In this document: piece by piece, positions 1 to 8,798 of the stretch
How positions within the stretch are numbered: the first letter of the stretch is position 1
How the letters are laid out: every line of letters starts with the position of its first letter
The notes under the pieces: model-generated
Told to the model about the DNA's origin: nothing
The model's database searches: none
What the model saw: the letters and a program-made list of their open reading frames with translations, nothing else
Source: Allofournierella sp.
Lineage (GTDB): Bacteria > Bacillota > Clostridia > Oscillospirales > Ruminococcaceae
Direction of reading: 5' to 3'
DNA length: 64,000 nt
Assembly (NCBI GenBank): GCA_020025635.1
Contig: JAHHRU010000001.1
Coordinates: forward strand, 186,001-250,000
Position numbers and translations under genes: made by a program

Positions 1-43
1 GCTCCGCCCTTTTCCGGGTGGAATGAAAAAGGGAGGAAAAATT

Positions 44-313
44 ATGAGAGCTGTTATTACCGTAGTGGGCAGGGACACCGTTGGTGTTGTAAGCCAGGTG
101 AGCCAGGTCTGCGCCGAACTCGTTATCAACATCGAGGATATCACCCAGAGCATCATGCAGGATATGTTCTGCATGATCATGCTGGTGGATCTGTCCAAGT
201 GCGTTTCGGGCATGGATGTTGTGCGCGGCCGCCTGGAAGAGCTGGCCGCCAATACCGGCATGGAGATTCACCTGACCCGTCAGGAAGTTTTTGATGCCAT
301 GCATCACATTTAA
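44..313 (+). CDS. ACT-domain protein (UPF0237 family)
   Basis: An 89-residue protein that is essentially one ACT domain. The N-terminal strand MRAVITVVGRDTVGVVSQV has the charged/glycine turn (GRDTVGVV) typical of small-molecule-binding ACT regulators. I chose the ATG at 44 over the in-frame ATG at 23 because GGGAGG (31-36) sits correctly before it and because family members start with this strand. It is followed after 17 bases by a DUF711 gene. The ACT/DUF711 pairing is widespread in Firmicutes, so the two products probably work together. The ligand and function are unknown. Confidence 0.9.
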   Translation: MRAVITVVGRDTVGVVSQVSQVCAELVINIEDITQSIMQDMFCMIMLVDLSKCVSGMDVVRGRLEELAANTGMEIHLTRQEVFDAMHHI

Positions 314-330
314 GGGAGGCTCTGTTCACG

Positions 331-1692
331 ATGATCAATACCCATGACATTATGGAAACCATCAACATGATCAACAGTGAAAATCTGGACGTGCGCACCG
401 TCACCATGGGCATCAGCCTGCTGGACTGCGCCGACCCGGACCCCAAAAAGGCCTGCGAAAAGATTTACAACAAGATCGTGACCAAAGCCGCCCGCCTGGT
501 GCCGGTGGTTGAAAAGATCAGCACCGATTACGGTGTGCCCATCATCAATAAGCGCATCAGCGTTACCCCCATCGCCATGCTGCTGGCAAGCGCCCCGGAT
601 GCAGATCCGGTGGATTACGCAAAGGCCCTGGACCGTGCCGCAAAAAAGGTGGGTGTAAACTTCATCGGCGGTTTCGGCGCCCTGGTGCACAAAGGCTTTT
701 CTGCCGGTGACCGCCGTCTGATCGAGTCCATCCCCGAGGCTCTGGCCCAGACCGATATCGTGTGCAGCAGCATCAACATCGGTTCCACCAAAACCGGCAT
801 CAATATGGATGCTGTCAAGCTGATGGGCCAGGTTGTGCGCAGGGCCGCCGAGGCCACGGCCGACAACCAGTGCATGGGCGCTGCCAAGCTGGTGGTGTTC
901 TGCAATGCTCCCGATGACAACCCCTTCATGGCCGGTGCCTTCCACGGTGTGGGCGAGCCGGACTGTGTGATCCATGTGGGCGTTTCCGGCCCCGGTGCCG
1001 TGCGCGCCGCTCTGGCAAAGCTGCCCAAGGATGCTCCTTTGGATGCGGTGGCCGAGCTGATCAAGCGCACCGCCTTCAAAATCACCCGCATGGGCCAGAT
1101 GGTGGGCACCCTTGCCGCTGACGAGCTGGGCGTTCCCTTTGGCATCGTAGACCTTTCGCTGGCCCCCACCCCCGCCATTGGCGACAGCGTGGCCAACATT
1201 CTGGAGGAAATGGGTCTGGAAAGCTGCGGCTGCTGCGGCACCACTGCCGCCCTTGCCCTTTTGAATGATGCCGTGAAAAAAGGCGGCGTGATGGCCTCCA
1301 ACCATGTGGGCGGCCTGTCCGGCGCTTTCATCCCCGTCAGTGAGGACGACGGCATGATCAAAGCTGCCCGCTGCGGCAGCCTGTGCCTGGAAAAGCTGGA
1401 AGCCATGACTGCCGTTTGCAGCGTAGGCATTGATATGGTGGTCATTCCCGGTGATACTCCCGCGGAAGTCATCAGCGCCCTGATCGCGGATGAAGCCGCC
1501 ATCGGCATGGTAAACACCAAGACCACCGCTGTGCGTGTGATTCCCGCCATCGGCCGCAAGGCCGGCGAAGAACTGGACTTCGGCGGTCTTCTGGGCTACG
1601 CCCCCATCATGCCCATCAGCACTTACAGCCCCGCTGTTATGATCGACCGCGGCGGCCGCATCCCTGCCCCCCTGCAGGCACTGAAAAACTAA
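331..1692 (+). CDS. DUF711/UPF0210 family (PFL-like) protein
   Basis: A 453-residue protein of the DUF711 (UPF0210) family, which is distantly related to pyruvate-formate-lyase-like folds but has no established reaction. It is full length, starting MINTHDIMETINMINSENL. A cysteine-rich SCGCCG motif lies at about residues 298-303 and could bind metal or be catalytic; that is inference. A strong GGGAGG site (314-319) precedes the ATG. It is cotranscribed with the ACT protein upstream and ends at an intrinsic terminator. Confidence 0.9.
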   Translation: MINTHDIMETINMINSENLDVRTVTMGISLLDCADPDPKKACEKIYNKIVTKAARLVPVVEKISTDYGVPIINKRISVTPIAMLLASAPDADPVDYAKALDRAAKKVGVNFIGGFGALVHKGFSAGDRRLIESIPEALAQTDIVCSSINIGSTKTGINMDAVKLMGQVVRRAAEATADNQCMGAAKLVVFCNAPDDNPFMAGAFHGVGEPDCVIHVGVSGPGAVRAALAKLPKDAPLDAVAELIKRTAFKITRMGQMVGTLAADELGVPFGIVDLSLAPTPAIGDSVANILEEMGLESCGCCGTTAALALLNDAVKKGGVMASNHVGGLSGAFIPVSEDDGMIKAARCGSLCLEKLEAMTAVCSVGIDMVVIPGDTPAEVISALIADEAAIGMVNTKTTAVRVIPAIGRKAGEELDFGGLLGYAPIMPISTYSPAVMIDRGGRIPAPLQALKN

Positions 1693-1694
1693 AT

Positions 1695-1736
1695 AAAAAT
1701 CGGTGAGAAAAATCTTTTTTCTCACCGATTTTTTCA
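1695..1736 (+). terminator. Intrinsic terminator of the ACT/DUF711 operon
   Basis: The arms AATCGGTGAGAAAA and TTTTCTCACCGATT flank a short loop and run into a T tract, three bases after the DUF711 stop codon. Confidence 0.9.
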
Positions 1737-1853
1737 TCTTTTGCCTGGCACTGTTTTCTTTTATCTTCCGATATTTTTTCGTGAGCACCGATTTTTTCGA
1801 ATAAATCCCTTCCTTTCCAGCCATACTGATGCCAGAAAGGGAGGGATTTCTCA

Positions 1854-2060
1854 ATGGAACTCTTTTATAAAGTGTGTATCGTTCTTCTCATTATCGGCGG
1901 CATCAACTGGGGCCTTGTGGGGCTGTTCAGCTTCAACCTGGTGGGCTGGCTGTTCGGCGGCGCCGCCAGTGTTCTGAGCCGCATTGTCTTCGGCGTGGTT
2001 GGACTTGCCGCTCTGGGTGCCATTCCCAGCCTGTTTTCCAGCATGAATTCCGGCAGCTGA
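1854..2060 (+). CDS. DUF378 small membrane protein
   Basis: A 68-residue protein with two hydrophobic helices and the family hallmark GGINWGLVGLF in the first one (about residues 15-25), followed by NLVGWLFG. This matches the DUF378 family of short two-pass membrane proteins (YuzA-like in Bacillus), whose function is unknown. AAAGGGAGGG lies just upstream of the ATG. It is a single-gene unit between terminators. Confidence 0.88.
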   Translation: MELFYKVCIVLLIIGGINWGLVGLFSFNLVGWLFGGAASVLSRIVFGVVGLAALGAIPSLFSSMNSGS

Positions 2061-2071
2061 CCCATTTGCAC

Positions 2072-2120
2072 AAAAGCAGAGGTTTTTCTTTGGCAAACAA
2101 GAAAAGCCTCTGCTTTTTAC
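2072..2120 (+). terminator. Terminator after the DUF378 gene
   Basis: The inverted repeat AAAAGCAGAGG / CCTCTGCTTTT has extra A/T pairing inside and ends in a T run on the plus strand, directly after the DUF378 stop. Confidence 0.85.
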
Positions 2121-2123
2121 AAG

Positions 2124-2153
2124 AAAAGGCCCCCGCCATAAGCGGGGGCCTTT
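2124..2153 (-). terminator. Terminator of gap
   Basis: A GC-rich hairpin AAGGCCCCCGC / GCGGGGGCCTT. Read on the minus strand it is followed by TTTTCTTG, just beyond the 3' end of the GAPDH gene. Confidence 0.85.
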
Positions 2154-2176
2154 GTGTGCTTTGTTAAGCAGTACGA

Positions 2177-3187
2177 TTACAGCTCAGCGAAGTACTTAAT
2201 GGTGCGAACCATCTGGCTGGTGTAGCTGTTCTCGTTGTCGTACCAAGAAACGACCTGAACCTGAGCGGTGTCGTCGTCCAGCTTGGTGACCATGGTCTGG
2301 GTAGCATCGAACAGGCTGCCGTAACGGATGCCGATGATGTCGGAAGAAACGATAGGATCGGTGTTGTAACCGAAGCTCTCGGACTCCTGAGCCTTCATAG
2401 CAGCGTTGACGGAGTCAACGGTAACGTCCTTGCCCTTAACAACGGCAACCAGGATGGTGGTAGAGCCGGTGGGAACAGGAACGCGCTGAGCAGAACCGAT
2501 CAGCTTGCCGTTCAGCTCGGGGATAACCAGGCCGATAGCCTTAGCAGCACCGGTGCTGTTGGGAACGATGTTAGCAGCGCCAGCGCGAGCACGACGCAGG
2601 TCGCCCTTACGATGGGGGCCGTCCAGGATCATCTGGTCACCGGTGTAAGCATGCACGGTGGTCATGATGCCGCTCTGGATGGGGAATGCATCGTTCAGAG
2701 CCTTGGTCATGGGAGCCAGGCAGTTGGTGGTGCAGGAAGCAGCGCTGATGATCTGGTCGTCAGCGGTCAGCTCGGTGTGGTTTACACCGTAAACGATGGT
2801 CTTCAGGTCGTTGCCTGCGGGAGCAGAGATAACAACCTTCTTAGCGCCAGCGTTGATGTGAGCCATAGCCTTGTCCTTCTTGGTGAAGAAGCCGGTGCAC
2901 TCCAGAACAACGTCAACACCCAGCTCGCCCCAGGGCAGCTCAGCGGGGTTGGGATTTGCGTAGATGGTGATCTCCTTACCGTCGACGGTGATGGAGTTCT
3001 CGCCAGCAACGACGGTGTGGCCGTCGTAACGACCCTGAGCGGTGTCGTACTTCAGCAGGTGAGCCAGCATAGCGGGGCTGGTCAGGTCATTGATGGCAAC
3101 GATCTCGTAGCCCTCAGCGCCGAACATCTGACGGAAAGCAAGACGGCCAATGCGGCCAAAACCATTGATAGCAACTTTAACGGACAT
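2177..3187 (-). CDS. gap: Glyceraldehyde-3-phosphate dehydrogenase
   Basis: A 336-residue cytosolic glycolytic enzyme that converts glyceraldehyde-3-phosphate, phosphate and NAD+ to 1,3-bisphosphoglycerate. The Rossmann motif INGFGRIGR is at residues 7-15. Asp34 in AIND predicts NAD rather than NADP use. The active-site SCTTNC is at 151-156 (nucleophile Cys152), with the partner His179 in TTVHAYT. Length is normal. An AGGAGG site precedes the ATG, and it has its own sigma-A promoter and terminator, so it is monocistronic rather than part of a pgk/tpi operon. Confidence 0.98.
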   Translation of the reverse strand: MSVKVAINGFGRIGRLAFRQMFGAEGYEIVAINDLTSPAMLAHLLKYDTAQGRYDGHTVVAGENSITVDGKEITIYANPNPAELPWGELGVDVVLECTGFFTKKDKAMAHINAGAKKVVISAPAGNDLKTIVYGVNHTELTADDQIISAASCTTNCLAPMTKALNDAFPIQSGIMTTVHAYTGDQMILDGPHRKGDLRRARAGAANIVPNSTGAAKAIGLVIPELNGKLIGSAQRVPVPTGSTTILVAVVKGKDVTVDSVNAAMKAQESESFGYNTDPIVSSDIIGIRYGSLFDATQTMVTKLDDDTAQVQVVSWYDNENSYTSQMVRTIKYFAEL

Positions 3188-3249
3188 TGGTATTACCTCC
3201 TAATATCTCTCTTGAAACGCCTCTTTGGCGTTACCTCAAGGTTATCCTT

Positions 3250-3278
3250 ATTGTATACCAAAAACGATAAAAACACAA
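3250..3278 (-). promoter_or_regulatory. Sigma-A promoter of gap
   Basis: On the minus strand TTGTGT (3273-3278), a 17-base spacer and TACAAT (3250-3255). The roughly 60-base leader carries a small AACGCC/GGCGTT stem before the ribosome binding site. Confidence 0.75.
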
Positions 3279-3400
3279 GTGTTTGATAAAAAATTATCAC
3301 AAAATGCAAATTCCTTTTTTGCTCGCCTTTTGTGCATCATTCAAGGCGGCTGCGGCACACTATTTCTGATACCGATGAAAGGGCGGAAAGGAGGCTTTTC

Positions 3401-4069
3401 ATGGCTCTTTGCGAAACAGGGCCCCTGCAGCGCCGGGCATTGAGTGAACAGCTTTGTTCTCCCGGAATTTCTCCCGGCCAGCTGCGCCGGGCGCTTGGCC
3501 AGCTGCGCAGGCTGGAAAACCGTGAACTCGATGCCCGCCTTTGGGCCGGCAGCCGCTCAGGCTCTGTGTTTGATGCAGGCCTTTTTGCCGCTTCCCTCTG
3601 GCAGGCCGTGCAGGAGGTGGTGCCCTTTGCGCCGGGCCGGCTTCGGTTCATTCCTCCGAACCGGCCGCTTCCGATTGCCGGTCAGGAAGACTTTTCCCTC
3701 ATCCTGCTGAACTTGATCTGCAACAGTCTGCTCTATGCAGGCCCCCGGCCGCATCTGGAACTCAAGGCTTTTTCACAAAACGGGCAGGCGGTTTTTATTT
3801 TAAAGGACGATGGCCCCGGCCTTGGGCCCGGCACTTTTTTTCCTTCCTGCGGCGGCATTTCCCTTGCCCGAAAGTTTTGTCAGGCAGCCGGCGGCTCTTT
3901 TTTTATGGAAAACCGGCCTCTTCGTGGGCTTTCGGTTTTGCTTTCACTGCCGCTGGCCCGCGCCGTGCCCTCTGCCCGCTGCCTTTCCTGCCGGCAGCTC
4001 CTTTCAAACCGGCTGAGCCCGGTTTTTGTTCAGCTTTCTCCCATCTGCATTCTGCCGGACATCGAGTGA
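3401..4069 (+). CDS. Histidine-kinase-like ATPase domain protein without H-box
   Basis: A 222-residue protein whose C-terminal half is an HATPase_c fold: N-box NLICNSLLYA (104-113), G1 box DDGPGLG (136-142) and G2 box GGISLAR (151-157). The N-terminal ~90 residues are helical and basic, and I see no phospho-accepting histidine box or membrane segment. It may be a truncated or degenerate sensor kinase, or an anti-sigma or partner-type ATPase. I chose ATG 3401 because AAAGGAGG (3388-3395) precedes it; an earlier in-frame ATG at 3332 has no site. No response regulator is adjacent. Confidence 0.65.
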   Translation: MALCETGPLQRRALSEQLCSPGISPGQLRRALGQLRRLENRELDARLWAGSRSGSVFDAGLFAASLWQAVQEVVPFAPGRLRFIPPNRPLPIAGQEDFSLILLNLICNSLLYAGPRPHLELKAFSQNGQAVFILKDDGPGLGPGTFFPSCGGISLARKFCQAAGGSFFMENRPLRGLSVLLSLPLARAVPSARCLSCRQLLSNRLSPVFVQLSPICILPDIE

Positions 4070-4094
4070 CATCCAACGCCTTCTGGTGTATAAT
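4066..4094 (+). promoter_or_regulatory. Sigma-A promoter of asparaginase gene
   Basis: GTGACA (4066-4071), a 17-base spacer and a perfect TATAAT (4089-4094), about 37 bases before the asparaginase start. It overlaps the last codons of the kinase-like gene. Confidence 0.8.
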
Positions 4095-4130
4095 GAACAG
4101 GCAGACTAAGTGAAAACGGAGGACCTGTTC

Positions 4131-5141
4131 ATGAAAAAGCGCATCTGCATCCTGTACACCGGCGGGACCATCGGTATGGTTCCCACCAAGCGGGGATACG
4201 CTCCGCAGCCGGGCGGGCTTGCAAAATATCTGAATATGATCCCGGACCTCACCAGTGCCGATGCACCGGACTGGGAGCTGGTGGAAATGGATCCGCTTTT
4301 GGATTCTTCTGACATCACGGTGCGGGAATGGCGTGCCATCGGGCAGGAGATCTTTGATCTTTATGACCGCTTTGACGGTTTTGTGGTGCTGCACGGCACC
4401 GACACCATGGCCTATACCGCATCGGCCCTTTCCTTCATGCTGGAAAATCTGGCAAAGCCGGTGGTGCTTACCGGCTCCCAGATCCCGCTGTGCCGCATCC
4501 GCAGCGACGGGCGCGACAACCTGATCACCAGCCTGCTCATTGCCGCTGACGGACGTGCCGCTGAGGTGTGCCTGTATTTCGGCGGAAAGCTGCTTCGGGG
4601 GAACCGGGCCGTCAAGACCAGCGCTGACGGGCTGCAGGCCTTTTCCTCCCCCAACTATCCGCCGCTTGCTCTGGCCGGCGTGAACATTCGGTACGATACC
4701 GCCGCCCTGGTCCGCCCCGCGGTGACCGGTCCCCTGACGCTTGCCCCCATGCACACCGTTCCCATTGCGGTGCTCAAGGTGTTCCCCGGCATTCAGTTCC
4801 AGCTGTTTGAATCCATTGTTACCGAAAAACTGCAGGGCATCGTGCTGGAAGCTTTCGGCGCAGGCAACATCCCCAATTCGGATGGAGCCCTGCTGCCCCT
4901 TATTGAAAAAGCCTGGCGCAGCGGGACTGTGCTCACCGTTTGCAGCCAGTGTACTTACGGTGAGGTTTCGCTGGGGGCCTATGCCGCAAGCTCCAGCCTG
5001 AAAGCAGCCGGAGCAGTAAGCGGCCGGGATATGACCACCGAAGCCGCAGTTGCAAAGCTTTATTACCTGTTCAGCAAAGGGCTTTCGCCCGCCCAGGTGA
5101 AAGCCGCCATGGAGCAAAACCTTCGGGGTGAGCTGAGCTGA
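4131..5141 (+). CDS. ansA: Type I (cytosolic) L-asparaginase
   Basis: A 336-residue enzyme hydrolysing L-asparagine to aspartate and ammonia. The first catalytic motif TGGTIGM lies at residues 10-16 (nucleophile Thr12). The second, LHGTDTMAYTA, starts at about residue 87 and supplies the Thr/Asp pair. There is no signal peptide, and length and start match cytoplasmic AnsA enzymes. The start at 4131 follows CGGAGG (4118-4123). It is transcribed from its own TATAAT promoter and ends before a long bidirectional terminator shared with the convergent membrane-protein gene. Confidence 0.93.
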   Translation: MKKRICILYTGGTIGMVPTKRGYAPQPGGLAKYLNMIPDLTSADAPDWELVEMDPLLDSSDITVREWRAIGQEIFDLYDRFDGFVVLHGTDTMAYTASALSFMLENLAKPVVLTGSQIPLCRIRSDGRDNLITSLLIAADGRAAEVCLYFGGKLLRGNRAVKTSADGLQAFSSPNYPPLALAGVNIRYDTAALVRPAVTGPLTLAPMHTVPIAVLKVFPGIQFQLFESIVTEKLQGIVLEAFGAGNIPNSDGALLPLIEKAWRSGTVLTVCSQCTYGEVSLGAYAASSSLKAAGAVSGRDMTTEAAVAKLYYLFSKGLSPAQVKAAMEQNLRGELS

Positions 5142-5323
5142 TTTTTCTTTTTTAGAAACATCCGTTTCATGGGCAGTGCCTTCTTCAGAGTGTCAAAGGG
5201 TTCTTTTCAAAGCCTTCTGTTTGGATGCATACGGCAGCTTCCCCTTCCTTTTGGCAGATGGAGTGTTTCGCTCAAAAAAGTCGATTTTAAAAAAAATGGT
5301 CCTTGTTCACCAAGGCTTCCATC

Positions 5324-5373
5324 AAAAAAGGCCTCTCATGCGCAGTTGATTTCTGCGCATGAGAGGCCTTTTT
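5324..5373. terminator. Bidirectional terminator
   Basis: A perfect stem of about 21 bases (AAAAGGCCTCTCATGCGCAG and its complement) with A/T tails on both sides, between the convergent ansA and 5385-6254 genes. The 180 bases before it hold no gene that I can see. Confidence 0.9.
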
Positions 5374-5384
5374 CATTTTGGATT

Positions 5385-6254
5385 TTACTCAGCGGTTTCC
5401 GCCGAAGGTTCCGGCTCCTGCGTTTCGTCCTGCGCAGGGTCCGGCGATACCGCCGGCCGCCCGGCTGCTGCAAAGGCTGCTGCCAGGCCGCACAGACCGC
5501 ACAGGCCCAGCACCAGGGCTTCGGTCAGCCGGATATGGCTCACCTCGCCAACCAGGTATCCCGCCACAGCGCCCGGCAGCGCCAGGCAGGCTGCCAGCAA
5601 AAAGGCGGTCATGCCGGTAAAATACAGCCAGGCTCCTCCCCTTTGGGAATACAGATAGGCGTTTTTCGCCTGTGCCACCGCAAACAACAGCACGGCCAGT
5701 GCCGCCAGCGAATCCAGGATGCTTTCCACCCGGGCCACTCCGGTGGGGGTCAGGCAGAACCGCTGGATGGTAAGCAGATAAAGCGACAGCGTGCCCATGA
5801 TCCCGGCAATGGCATTGGTCGTGGGGGTCTCGCTTCGGCTGGAAAGCCGGCTGAGCCCCAAAAGCAAAAACCAAAGCGCACTGAAAAAGAAAAGCACGGT
5901 CAGGATGTTATCCAGCCCTGTGGTTTTCACCGGTGCCTGTTCGGTCTGCCGGAATGCCTGGATCAGCGAATTGAGCCGCATCCCGCCCAGCACCGCAAAG
6001 CAGATGCCAACCGGCAGGCAGAGCAGCCCCTGAACAGGCTCGCTGCCGGTATGCACCGCACACCGGCGCGGGACCATGAGGCTGGCCAGGGCTGTGAGCA
6101 AAAGCAGCAGCCCCAGCACCGCATAACGCACCCAGTAAGGCCCATAGGTGATAAAGCCGGTGGTAAGGTCGGTATAATTCACAAGGTCCAGCCAGTGGGC
6201 CGCTCCGGCTCCTGCGCAGACCAGCGCTGTTAAAACTGTGGCAAAGCGTTTCAT
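5385..6254 (-). CDS. Multi-pass membrane protein of unknown function
   Basis: A 289-residue protein with about seven to eight hydrophobic segments and a short acidic, proline-rich cytoplasmic tail (PAQDETQEPEPSAETAE). I recognise no family. Its start codon overlaps the citrate synthase stop by four bases (ATGA), so it is translationally coupled to that gene. A role linked to citrate metabolism is possible but unsupported by any motif. Confidence 0.7.
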   Translation of the reverse strand: MKRFATVLTALVCAGAGAAHWLDLVNYTDLTTGFITYGPYWVRYAVLGLLLLLTALASLMVPRRCAVHTGSEPVQGLLCLPVGICFAVLGGMRLNSLIQAFRQTEQAPVKTTGLDNILTVLFFFSALWFLLLGLSRLSSRSETPTTNAIAGIMGTLSLYLLTIQRFCLTPTGVARVESILDSLAALAVLLFAVAQAKNAYLYSQRGGAWLYFTGMTAFLLAACLALPGAVAGYLVGEVSHIRLTEALVLGLCGLCGLAAAFAAAGRPAVSPDPAQDETQEPEPSAETAE

Positions 6255-7618
6255 TTTCGTTCCTCAAGGGTTTTGTATTTCTGAGTGACACCCAGATACT
6301 TATAAGCGGGACGGATGATGCGGTTTGCAAACACCACTTCCTCCATCCGATGCGCACACCAGCCGGGGATGCGGCTGATGGCAAACAGCGGGGTGAACAG
6401 ATCTTCGCTGATGCCGAGCATTTTGTAGATCAGGCCGCTGTACAGGTCCACATTGGCGCATACGGCCTTGCGGCCTTTTTCTTCGGCAAACACCTGGGGG
6501 CCCAGTTTTTCCACAAGGCACAGCAGGTGGAAGTCTTCCTCAAAGCCTTTTTCCATTGCCAGGTTCTCAGCACGTTCCCGCAGGAGCACTGCACGGGGAT
6601 CGCTGACAGTATAGACCGCATGGCCCATGCCGTAAATAAGGCCGGTGCCATCACCGGCCTGTTTGCGCATGATGCGCCGCAGGAATTCTTTGACCTCCTG
6701 CTCATCCCGGTAATTTTCCACACCTTTTTTGATGCACTCCAGCTGTTCCATCACCTTCAGGTTGGCACCGCCGTGCTTGGGGCCCTTCAAACTGCCGATG
6801 GCCGCCGAAATGGCTGCATAGGTATCGGTGCCGGAAGAAGACAGCACCCGGCAGGCAAAGGCCGAGTTGTTGCCGCCGCCGTGGTCCGCATGCAGCATCA
6901 GGCACAGGTCCAGCAGCTTTGCTTCCTCGTGGGTAAATTTCTGATCCGCCCGGTAGGTGGACAGAATGTGTTCCGCTGTGCTCTGGCCCTCTGTGGGCAT
7001 GTGGAAATACATGCTCTGGTGGTCATACACCCGGCGCTTGAGCTGATAGGCATTCACCATGATGGTGGGCAGGCCTGCGATCAGGTTGATGGCCTGCATC
7101 AGCTGGTTGTCCAAAGCCGGGTTTTCCGGGTCAGCATCGTAGCTGTACAGCGAAAGCACACTGCGGGACATCTTGTTCATGATATTCGGGCTGGGGGCCT
7201 TCATGATCATGTCCTCAACAAAGCCGGCCGGCAGTTCCCGGTGTTTGTACAAGATCCTCTGGAACTCCTTCAGCTCCTCTTGGTTGGGCAGGCTGCCGAA
7301 CAGCAGCAGCCAGGCGACCTCTTCATACATGAAGCGGTCCTTGTCGTAGGCTTCCTGTGCAAGCTCCCGCACATCCACGCCCCGGTAGATCAGCCGGCCG
7401 GGTGCCGGAATGATCTCTCCGTTTGGTCCTTTGTCGTAGCCGACAACATCACAGATGTTGGTGAGGCCCGCCAGAACACCGGTACCATCCGGGTTGCGCA
7501 GGCCCCGCTTGACACCCAGTCGCTCACTGATTTCCGGGTCGATGTAGTTATTTTTCACATACTCATCGCATAGAAATTTCATGGAGATCTGGTTCAGCGG
7601 CAAACTTTTTTCATTCAT
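6251..7618 (-). CDS. Citrate synthase
   Basis: A 455-residue citrate (Si)-synthase-type enzyme condensing acetyl-CoA with oxaloacetate. Visible family motifs are IYRGVDVRELA (oxaloacetate-domain entry), LMLHADHGGGNNSAF with its active-site histidine, GPKHGGAN with the second histidine, and GHAVYTVSDPRA, followed by the conserved C-terminal IPGWCAHRMEE. I chose ATG 7618 (MNEKSLPLNQ) because AGAGGGG lies upstream; the longer frame to 7672 adds a basic stretch with no site. In a fermentative Clostridium it probably supplies 2-oxoglutarate for glutamate synthesis. 2-methylcitrate activity cannot be excluded. Confidence 0.93.
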   Translation of the reverse strand: MNEKSLPLNQISMKFLCDEYVKNNYIDPEISERLGVKRGLRNPDGTGVLAGLTNICDVVGYDKGPNGEIIPAPGRLIYRGVDVRELAQEAYDKDRFMYEEVAWLLLFGSLPNQEELKEFQRILYKHRELPAGFVEDMIMKAPSPNIMNKMSRSVLSLYSYDADPENPALDNQLMQAINLIAGLPTIMVNAYQLKRRVYDHQSMYFHMPTEGQSTAEHILSTYRADQKFTHEEAKLLDLCLMLHADHGGGNNSAFACRVLSSSGTDTYAAISAAIGSLKGPKHGGANLKVMEQLECIKKGVENYRDEQEVKEFLRRIMRKQAGDGTGLIYGMGHAVYTVSDPRAVLLRERAENLAMEKGFEEDFHLLCLVEKLGPQVFAEEKGRKAVCANVDLYSGLIYKMLGISEDLFTPLFAISRIPGWCAHRMEEVVFANRIIRPAYKYLGVTQKYKTLEERK

Positions 7619-7754
7619 ACATACTATTCCCCTCTCTTTTTGGGGCCGCTCCCGGCGCTTTCCCTTCGCCACGCGGCATCCAATGCCTTAAATTTTACAA
7701 CCAATGCCGGCAAAATGCAAGCATTCGCCATGTTAAAAACAGGAGGAAAACAAT

Positions 7755-8798
7755 ATGAAAAACATCGTCCTTTCCATCACCCTTTTCACTCTTCTCACCC
7801 TTGTTCTGCCTTTTGCCGGCTTTGCCACCCGCACCATCCGCCTGACGGATGACCCTGAACCTTTTCCCACAAAAGAGCTTCTGGACCAGGTCATCCCGGA
7901 GTTTCCCCCGCTGCCTGCGCCGCAGCAAGACACTGCACCTCCTCCCACGCAGGCTCCCGCCGAAGAGATCCTTTTAAAAAACGCGGCAGACGGCAGCGTT
8001 CTGAAGGTCACTCCCCTGGAATATATGATCGGGGCCGCCGCAAGCGAAATGCCGCCGGACTGGCCCGACGAAGCTTTGCGTGCCCAGGCCGTTGCAAGCC
8101 ACAGCTATGTGCTTTACCAGCGGGATCAGCAGACCCCCGAGCAGCAGCAGGAGGGCTGGATCACCGTAGACCCGGCCCGCCGTCAGGGCTTTATGACCCG
8201 GGAGGTGCTGGAAAGTTATTGGGGCGAAGGCTTTGAACAGAACTGGAAGCACTTTGAAGAGCTGTTTGCGCCATTGGAAAACACCATCCTGACCTACGAG
8301 GGCAAACCCGCTGCCGCCGCCTATCATGCCATCAGCCCCGGAAAAACTGAGTCCAGCGGCCAGATCTGGAACGAAGAGCTTCCTTACCTGTGCGGGGTGG
8401 ACTCCATGTGGGACCTGACCGCTGACGGCTACGCCATGACCGTTACCTACACCCCTCAGCAGATGTATGATGCCATTGCCCCGAATTTTGCGGGCATTTC
8501 CATCACCGGTGAGCCGGAAACCTGGTTCGGTGAGGTAAAAACCACCCCAGCCGGCACCGTGGAGCTCATCGACTGCTGCGGCACCCTTCTGCGCGGCTGT
8601 GATGTGCGCCAGGTCCTGGGCCTGCGCAGCGCGGCCTTTACGATTTCTTATGGGGACAATGTATTTGCCGTGACCACAAAGGGCTACGGCCACGGCGTCG
8701 GCCTGAGTCAGTGGGGCGCAAAGGCTTTGGCTGAGCAAGGCTCCGGCTATGCAGCCATTCTGGCCCATTACTTTCCGGGAACGCAGCTGGAAGGCTGA
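7755..8798 (+). CDS. SpoIID/LytB-domain protein
   Basis: A 347-residue secreted or membrane-anchored protein with an N-terminal hydrophobic signal/anchor (residues 4-24). The SpoIID/LytB core follows: LEYMIGAAASEMPPDW (the Glu in ASEM corresponds to the catalytic acid of SpoIID lytic transglycosylases), EALRAQAVASHSY, and the C-terminal GYGHGVGLSQWGAKALA. SpoIID cleaves denuded glycan strands during engulfment, and the same fold is used in vegetative amidase enhancers. There is no spoIIQ or spoIIIA neighbour, so its role in sporulation is not certain. AGGAGG precedes the ATG. Confidence 0.88.
   Translation: MKNIVLSITLFTLLTLVLPFAGFATRTIRLTDDPEPFPTKELLDQVIPEFPPLPAPQQDTAPPPTQAPAEEILLKNAADGSVLKVTPLEYMIGAAASEMPPDWPDEALRAQAVASHSYVLYQRDQQTPEQQQEGWITVDPARRQGFMTREVLESYWGEGFEQNWKHFEELFAPLENTILTYEGKPAAAAYHAISPGKTESSGQIWNEELPYLCGVDSMWDLTADGYAMTVTYTPQQMYDAIAPNFAGISITGEPETWFGEVKTTPAGTVELIDCCGTLLRGCDVRQVLGLRSAAFTISYGDNVFAVTTKGYGHGVGLSQWGAKALAEQGSGYAAILAHYFPGTQLEG

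Noticed and set aside
5142..5323. Possible small gene between ansA and its terminator
   Set aside because: Open frames here lack ribosome binding sites and continue antisense into the convergent membrane-protein gene.
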